Below are positions 5,201 to 9,137 of a DNA stretch of 9,137 nucleotides, piece after piece. The notes under the pieces were generated by a model that did not search any database, was not told where the DNA came from, and saw only the letters and a program-made list of their open reading frames with translations. Source of the stretch: G039029935 sp039029935. GTDB taxonomy: Bacteria; Chloroflexota; Anaerolineae; Caldilineales; Caldilineaceae. Location: NCBI GenBank assembly GCA_039029935.1, contig JBCCFC010000497.1:1-9137 (forward strand), given 5' to 3'. The translations under genes and the position numbers were made by a program. Each line of letters starts with the position of its first letter. Position 1 is the first letter of the stretch.

Positions 5201-8122
5201 TTACTCACGCAACGCCCGCCACCCCCGATTCGTAATCCCCAACGCAACCCCCCCGTGCGAAAGCACCTTCTCTTCAATCAGATCATCCGCCAATAACTTC
5301 TCTACCAACTTGTTAATACCGTTGGTGCTGCGAAAGCTCAATGAGGCGTAGGCTTCGGATATCTGGGCACGGTCGTTGGCCTCAACATCGCCTTTGAGCA
5401 GCCGCATCAAGTTGCGCCGTCCCCAGCCGCCCTCACTGAGCGCGATTAAAATCCATTGGAGTTGGTCGGGTTCGGGCATGATATCGGCGTTGGCTTCGAG
5501 CAGATTGGAGCCTGTGCAGTGGTCGCAGGCAGTGCATTGTTCACGAGGTTCACCGCCCAAATAGTTGGCGAGATGGCCGTGACGACAGATGGTGGTGCGG
5601 CCATAGTCCACAATCTCTGTTACACGCTGTTTTTGGATGGCGGCGTATTGATTGAGCAGGCTTTCGATCTGTGTGGTGGCGTTGGGGGGGGCGTCGAGCA
5701 ATTCAATCAGCAGATGACGCCCTGTGGCATAGTAGCGTAGATAGCCTGCATCCTGCCAACCCAGCAGATATTCTTCACAGTCTTCAATATTGTTATTCAG
5801 CGTCGTCTTGAAATATTGCGCAAATTGCAGAAAATCACATTGCACGGTCTGACCAGCGCCAATGCCGATGCTGTCCATAAAGTGGTCGAATGGTTGACTT
5901 TGCCCCGCAGTGGCACGGTAAATGGTGATGCTTTGGGGGATGTCGAGATAGCGTTTGAGTAGCTGGGCGCGTTCGAGCACACTCAAGCCGACACGCACGG
6001 TGGTGTTGTCGGATTCCAGAGCGATGCACAGTGCCTCCAACGAAACCGAGCTTGGATTTTGGCTCTGCCCAGCAGCATCCTTTGCCATCAGCCGCCGTGT
6101 GGTTCCATACAGCAGACGCAGGCTGTCAATCGGTTGAATGCTGTTGTTGGCATGACGCATGAGCGATGAACGGTCGCTGCTACTGTAAATGAGGACACAG
6201 CGGGCGGGTTTGCCATCACGCCCAGCGCGCCCCGCCTCCTGATAATAGGCTTCGACTGAATCGGGCAAGCCATGATGAACGATAAAGCGAATATCGGATT
6301 TGTCCACACCCATGCCAAAGGCAATTGTTGAAACGATGATTTGAACTTCACCACGCATAAATTGGTCCTGCACTTGCGAACGATTGGGGATTCTGGCGTG
6401 GTAATGGGTGGCGTTCATGCCATTCCGTTTGAGAATCATTGCCAACTCTTCGCACAGTTTGCGTGACCGTGCATAGACGATGCCACAGGCATTGTCCGCA
6501 CTCAACTTTTTGCACAGTGTCAATACGGTCTGGAGCTTTTCATCCTTGTTCATCACATTGATGGCACTTAGCTCTAGGTTGGAGCGATAGGTGTCGGTTG
6601 CCACAAAACGCATTTGTGTTTGGGCCACATCATCAGGGTTGATACCAAAGAGTTGACGCTGGATATCCTGTCGGACACGTAGCGGTGCGGTGGCCGTCAT
6701 CGCCAAAATGGGTGGAGAGGCGAGGTCGCGATGGGCGCGGGCGATGTTGAGATAGTCGGGGCGGAAGTCGTGTCCCCATACAGAGACACAGTGGGCTTCA
6801 TCGATCACAAGACGGCTGATACCCGCATGACGGAGGGCATGAAGAAAAGACTGTTGTGAGAGCCGTTCGGGTGCGGCGTAGATGAGCTTGAATTTACGTT
6901 CGGTGACATCAATGATGGCTTGGCGCAGTGCATTGCCGTCGAGCGAACTGTTGATGGCAATCGCTTGGTGACGCACCGCTTCGGGTAGATTATCTACTTG
7001 GTCCTTCATCAGGGCGATTAGTGGCGAGATCACCAATGTGGTCCCCTCTTCATCCAGCAGGGCGGGCAGTTGATAGCAGAGTGATTTGCCCGCCCCTGTT
7101 GGTAGCACGGCAAGGACATGCTCACTGCGCTGGGTGCAGGCCATGATCGGTAACTGTGCGGGCAAAAATGAGGGAAAGCCAAAAATCTCTTCGAGTCCTT
7201 TTTTGAGCCGTGTGCGCTCATCGGCACTAATGGGAATCGCTGTCAAGTCGGGCAATGGTGGATTGGGTGCAGGTTGTTGGGCGGGCGATGTAGAGGGTTC
7301 TGTTGGCTCCGACGCTGGTTTAGATTGGGTGGTTTTACGAGCTGACTTCTTTGCTACAGATGTCTTGGGTTTTGCTGGCTTGATACCCACTGCTCTCATC
7401 TCTGTCAAAGCCTCAGCGATGAGTTCTTTCATATCGGCAAACTCACGCTCAAACCGCTGCACCAATTGCTGGTTGGCTTCGTTGTGGCGGTTGACATCGT
7501 TGGTTTGCGCAAAAAAGTCACGTAATTCACGCAGCAGATAGATGGGCAGGCCGTGTTCACCCGAGTTCAATGTGTACGCCTGCACGGCATAGGCCGATGA
7601 TGTGATGGAATCGCCGCGTTGCAGGTGAATTTTTGCCAGTCCAACCAGCGGGGGGCGGCTCGTTTCAACAAGCGTATGTTGTACAAGATAGGCAGATTCG
7701 GCTTTTTCCAGATTGCCTTTTTTGAGATAGATATCGCCCAAAAGTCCCCACACAGGCGCGGATTTGCGGTCCTTTTCGGCCATTGGTGCTGCCGCGTGGA
7801 GTGCTGTGCGTAGCTGACCCGCTTCCACCTGGCAACGCAGGAGCAACATTTTAGGTGACACCGCATCGGGCTTGCCTTGGTCGACGCGCTGTTGCATCAC
7901 AGAAACCGCCTCGTCTGCACGACCCAGCCCACTCAGTGCTTTGGCACGCCAATCCATCATGGTGAGCAGGTGATCCATGTTGAGTGCATCCAGACAATCG
8001 ATCACATCTTGGTGCGCCTCCCAGTTATGCAAAAAGGTGAGCAGCTTGGTGCGCACTTTACCCGAAAGATGATAGCTTTGTTTAGCCGTGAGTTGTAATT
8101 GGGTGAGGAGCGAGTTTGACAT
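5201..8122 (-). CDS. recQ: RecQ-family ATP-dependent DNA helicase with N-terminal TPR domain
   Basis: A 973-residue superfamily 2 helicase, expected to unwind DNA 3' to 5' in repair or fork rescue. Motifs seen: motif 0 FGFPSFLPAQ (314-323), Walker A PTGAGKS (341-347), Ia SPLIALMKDQV (366-376), DEAH (441-444) followed by the RecQ aromatic loop CVSVWGHDFRP (445-455), MTATAP (475-480), motif V at about 597-607 and motif VI QEAGRAGRDG (628-637). The zinc site is Cys846, Cys863, Cys866 and Cys869, and a winged-helix-like RQC end runs from about 883 to 973. No HRDC domain is seen. Unlike E. coli RecQ (about 610 aa), it has about 245 N-terminal residues with TPR-like helices (about 36-200), then a Lys/Ala/Pro/Ser/Thr linker (about 248-296). 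It also has about 180 extra residues between the helicase core and the zinc site, including a winged-helix-like part (about 690-735). The ATG at 8122 has AGGA ten bases upstream. Confidence 0.93.
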   Translation of the reverse strand: MSNSLLTQLQLTAKQSYHLSGKVRTKLLTFLHNWEAHQDVIDCLDALNMDHLLTMMDWRAKALSGLGRADEAVSVMQQRVDQGKPDAVSPKMLLLRCQVEAGQLRTALHAAAPMAEKDRKSAPVWGLLGDIYLKKGNLEKAESAYLVQHTLVETSRPPLVGLAKIHLQRGDSITSSAYAVQAYTLNSGEHGLPIYLLRELRDFFAQTNDVNRHNEANQQLVQRFEREFADMKELIAEALTEMRAVGIKPAKPKTSVAKKSARKTTQSKPASEPTEPSTSPAQQPAPNPPLPDLTAIPISADERTRLKKGLEEIFGFPSFLPAQLPIMACTQRSEHVLAVLPTGAGKSLCYQLPALLDEEGTTLVISPLIALMKDQVDNLPEAVRHQAIAINSSLDGNALRQAIIDVTERKFKLIYAAPERLSQQSFLHALRHAGISRLVIDEAHCVSVWGHDFRPDYLNIARAHRDLASPPILAMTATAPLRVRQDIQRQLFGINPDDVAQTQMRFVATDTYRSNLELSAINVMNKDEKLQTVLTLCKKLSADNACGIVYARSRKLCEELAMILKRNGMNATHYHARIPNRSQVQDQFMRGEVQIIVSTIAFGMGVDKSDIRFIVHHGLPDSVEAYYQEAGRAGRDGKPARCVLIYSSSDRSSLMRHANNSIQPIDSLRLLYGTTRRLMAKDAAGQSQNPSSVSLEALCIALESDNTTVRVGLSVLERAQLLKRYLDIPQSITIYRATAGQSQPFDHFMDSIGIGAGQTVQCDFLQFAQYFKTTLNNNIEDCEEYLLGWQDAGYLRYYATGRHLLIELLDAPPNATTQIESLLNQYAAIQKQRVTEIVDYGRTTICRHGHLANYLGGEPREQCTACDHCTGSNLLEANADIMPEPDQLQWILIALSEGGWGRRNLMRLLKGDVEANDRAQISEAYASLSFRSTNGINKLVEKLLADDLIEEKVLSHGGVALGITNRGWRALRE

Positions 8123-8186
8123 AAAATTTTAGTCCTGCATTCACATTCAACTTTACGATTACCTTGCAACAAAAGTCGTATACAAT

Positions 8187-8326
8187 CTAGTCCTTTGTAC
8201 TGATCACAAAAACGAAAGGAAACGGTAAACTATAGATGGATTGGGTAATGGGTTTTGAGTTGTTTGTTGGTTTTCTCCTTTGTGTGGATGGGGCTACCGC
8301 TTGATGAGTGGTAGCCCCATTTTTTT
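8187..8326 (+). ncRNA. Candidate small RNA or leader-peptide transcript
   Basis: A strong plus-strand terminator (8288-8326) stands here, yet both flanking genes (recQ and the MazG-like gene) are on the minus strand, so something short must be transcribed rightward from the 200-base gap. TATACAAT (8179-8186) is a possible -10, without a good -35. The segment holds a 22-codon frame, 8236-8304 (MDWVMGFELF...GATA), hydrophobic and ending in the terminator loop. A possible AAAGGA ribosome-binding site (8215-8220) is 15 bases before it. TCCTTT occurs at 8191-8196 and 8276-8281, and either copy could pair with AAAGGA. Whether this is a regulatory RNA, a tiny membrane peptide gene or neither is unknown; the start coordinate is a guess. 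Confidence 0.35.
8288..8326 (+). terminator. Plus-strand intrinsic terminator
   Basis: The stem ATGGGGCTACC (8288-8298) pairs with GGTAGCCCCAT (8310-8320) and extends inward by a G-U and a C-G pair to a 7-base loop (TTGATGA). A T-run to 8326 follows directly. The reverse orientation has no T-run, so it points rightward. Its T-tract overlaps the stop codon of the minus-strand MazG-like gene (8327-8325). Confidence 0.85.
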
Positions 8327-8660
8327 ATTCACGATTATCCTCTTCCAATGCTTCCACCAACCCTTCTTCAACCACCCTGTCATATGATTGTTCGACACAT
8401 TTGACCAATTCATCTTCAAGCTCGTAGTGCATCGCAAGATGCAGCAGTGCCGTCATCACGTTTTGCAACTCTTTAGCAAAGTGCGCCTTGTCGGGTGTCC
8501 CATGTTTTTCTAACTTCACACCCATGCGCTCAAAGTGATTCACCTCTGCCGCCACTTCGCCACATTCTTCGGCCAAGCGCGTCATAATCATAAAGGGATC
8601 GTTCCCATCAGGGAATTTGTTGTTGAGTGCTTCGGCAATTTTATAGAGTTTCTCAATCAT
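8325..8660 (-). CDS. MazG-like nucleotide pyrophosphohydrolase family protein
   Basis: A 111-residue all-helical protein of the MazG / all-alpha NTP pyrophosphohydrolase type, which hydrolyse (d)NTPs or related nucleotides to monophosphate and pyrophosphate, usually to clean the nucleotide pool. The first metal motif EExxE is present (Glu31, Glu32, Glu35 in LAEECGEVAAEV). The second, normally ExxD, reads Glu64-Leu-Gln-Asn67, so the last carboxylate is replaced by an amide (codon AAC at 8462-8460). The rest (FPDGNDPF near the start, HFER, ALLHLA, YELEDELVKCVEQSYDR) fits the family. ATG 8660 has AAGGA 12 bases upstream. The protein may be weakly active, changed in metal use or inactive. It lies upstream of recQ in the same direction, but a 200-base gap and an opposing terminator make a shared transcript doubtful. 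Confidence 0.82.
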   Translation of the reverse strand: MIEKLYKIAEALNNKFPDGNDPFMIMTRLAEECGEVAAEVNHFERMGVKLEKHGTPDKAHFAKELQNVMTALLHLAMHYELEDELVKCVEQSYDRVVEEGLVEALEEDNRE

Positions 8661-8691
8661 GATGCAGCCGTTTCCTTGGAATATAAAAAAG

Positions 8692-8804
8692 CTTGTCAGG
8701 TGGTCAGCATTTCAGCGGGTCAGCATTTCAGCACTTCAGCATTTCAGCAGGTCAGCACTTCAGGCTGACTAGCTGACTAGCTGACTGGCTGACCACCTGA
8801 CAAG
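8692..8804. repeat. Octanucleotide array that inverts into a long hairpin
   Basis: Eight consecutive 8-base units of the form TCAGSNNN (8696-8759; the three variable bases are TGG, ATT, GGG, ATT, ACT, ATT, AGG and ACT) are followed, after TCAG, by five units of the complementary form SCTGACNN (8764-8803). The ends are a perfect 17-bp inverted repeat, CTTGTCAGGTGGTCAGC (8692-8708) and GCTGACCACCTGACAAG (8788-8804). Because both halves keep the 8-base period, three further TCAGC/GCTGA helices pair in register inside, separated by 3-base internal loops, so the whole can fold into one long imperfect hairpin. It lies 32 bases upstream of the MazG-like gene start. No coding role is seen. It may belong to a dispersed family in this genome. 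Confidence 0.85.
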
Positions 8805-9137
8805 AACAAACACAACAATACAACTAAATAAATTGTAACACATAGTGAGGGAGAATTGGAGATGAGCATGGGGTGATAGTCAGGGGTAATAGGCAGGGAC
8901 GATAGGTGTCGAGTTTTTAGGCCATTCCACAGAATAAAGTACCCATTGCATTGTGGAGTGAGCACTCTCTAGTGCGGGTTGTACACGAGAAATCCGGCAG
9001 TAGAGATTACACGCAGTAGAATCTACCTCTGGTAGAACCGAAAATTCGGGAAAAAAGACGCAGTAGACAGTTAAAATGCCGCTTCGGTGCAAATCATCGA
9101 AATGGCTCTGAAATCCGGCGTATTTAGGCGTTCTCGC
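8805..9137. other. Noncoding, hairpin-rich intergenic stretch
   Basis: No convincing gene: the open frames here have no ribosome-binding site or recognisable sequence. From about 8957 it is crowded with short palindromes: GCACT/AGTGC (8962-8966/8971-8975), GTAGA/TCTAC (9016-9020/9022-9026), TCTACC/GGTAGA (9022-9027/9031-9036) and CCGAA/TTCGG (about 9039-9050). GAAATCCGGC occurs at 8989-8998 and 9110-9119, and GCAGTAGA at 8997-9004, 9013-9020 and 9060-9067. A structured RNA, a degraded mobile repeat or the leader of a gene beyond the window are possible. Confidence 0.5.

Noticed and set aside
7086..7541. 151-codon open frame on the plus strand inside recQ
   Set aside because: It lies wholly antisense to the helicase gene across motif I and the low-complexity linker, with no ribosome-binding site and no recognisable protein; it is a shadow of the real frame.
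2534..8122. Rpn-like nuclease, PIN pair and TPR-RecQ as one new defence system
   Set aside because: The genes are on different strands, separated by terminators, and converge or diverge rather than form an operon; co-location alone does not support a joint system.
8680..8685. TATATT on the minus strand as the -10 box of the MazG-like gene
   Set aside because: Transcription would start at about the AAGGA ribosome-binding site (8677-8673), leaving no usable leader; the -35 candidates inside the octamer array are also poor.
8692..8804. The octamer array as a CRISPR
   Set aside because: The repeat unit is 8 bases with 3-base variable parts and it flips orientation; CRISPR repeats and spacers are each over 20 bases.
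8777..9092. Two minus-strand frames (8965-8777 and 9092-8880) in the end region
   Set aside because: They have no ribosome-binding site, their composition is odd, and one runs into the octamer array; they do not look like proteins.
1..9137. The two window ends sharing a GCGTTCT-like word in opposite orientation, as element termini
   Set aside because: Only about seven bases match and the window edges are arbitrary.

Overview
The window most likely comes from a mesophilic member of the Chloroflexota (Anaerolineae/Caldilineae/Ardenticatenia-like). The best clue is the first gene: a secreted protein built of cohesin-like modules that ends in an IYLPVVAR-type tail, a C-terminal signature I associate with Chloroflexota surface proteins. 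The other genes (Rpn-like nuclease, PIN toxin with an unfamiliar partner, TPR-RecQ helicase, MazG-like protein) also fit that group, but the assignment is an inference from protein style, not from a marker gene.

Layout, left to right. 1-148 is a noncoding leader with a perfect 13-bp tandem repeat just before the first gene. 149-2350 (+) encodes a 733-aa exported protein with three cohesin-like beta modules and one dockerin-like calcium loop. It is closed by a strong hairpin terminator (2375-2415). A near-consensus promoter (2447-2475) then drives a 383-aa Rpn/PD-(D/E)XK-type nuclease-like protein (2534-3685), closed by a second hairpin (3746-3789) with a related stem sequence that works in both directions. 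On the minus strand, 4816-3813 is a two-gene toxin-antitoxin-like operon: an unfamiliar acidic protein with an internal 28-residue repeat, overlapping by ATGA a VapC-type PIN gene that carries an in-frame TAG at codon 21. A divergent 79-aa antitoxin-like gene (4960-5199, +) runs tail-to-tail, one base apart, into a large TPR-RecQ helicase gene (8122-5201, -). Upstream of recQ, a plus-strand terminator (8288-8326) has no annotated gene in front of it, which suggests a small RNA or very short peptide gene at about 8187-8326. A MazG-like gene follows (8660-8325, -), in which the Asp of the ExxD metal motif reads as Asn. Behind it lies an octanucleotide array that flips orientation (8692-8804), then about 330 bases of noncoding DNA rich in small hairpins.

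Functionally this is an accessory-type stretch: an envelope/extracellular protein, a putative nuclease, a decayed toxin-antitoxin pair and genome-maintenance genes (RecQ, MazG-like). I see no clear new multi-gene defence system. The items most worth following up are the octamer array, the orphan terminator with its candidate small transcript, the nonsense-interrupted PIN gene with its repeat-bearing partner, and the altered MazG metal site.
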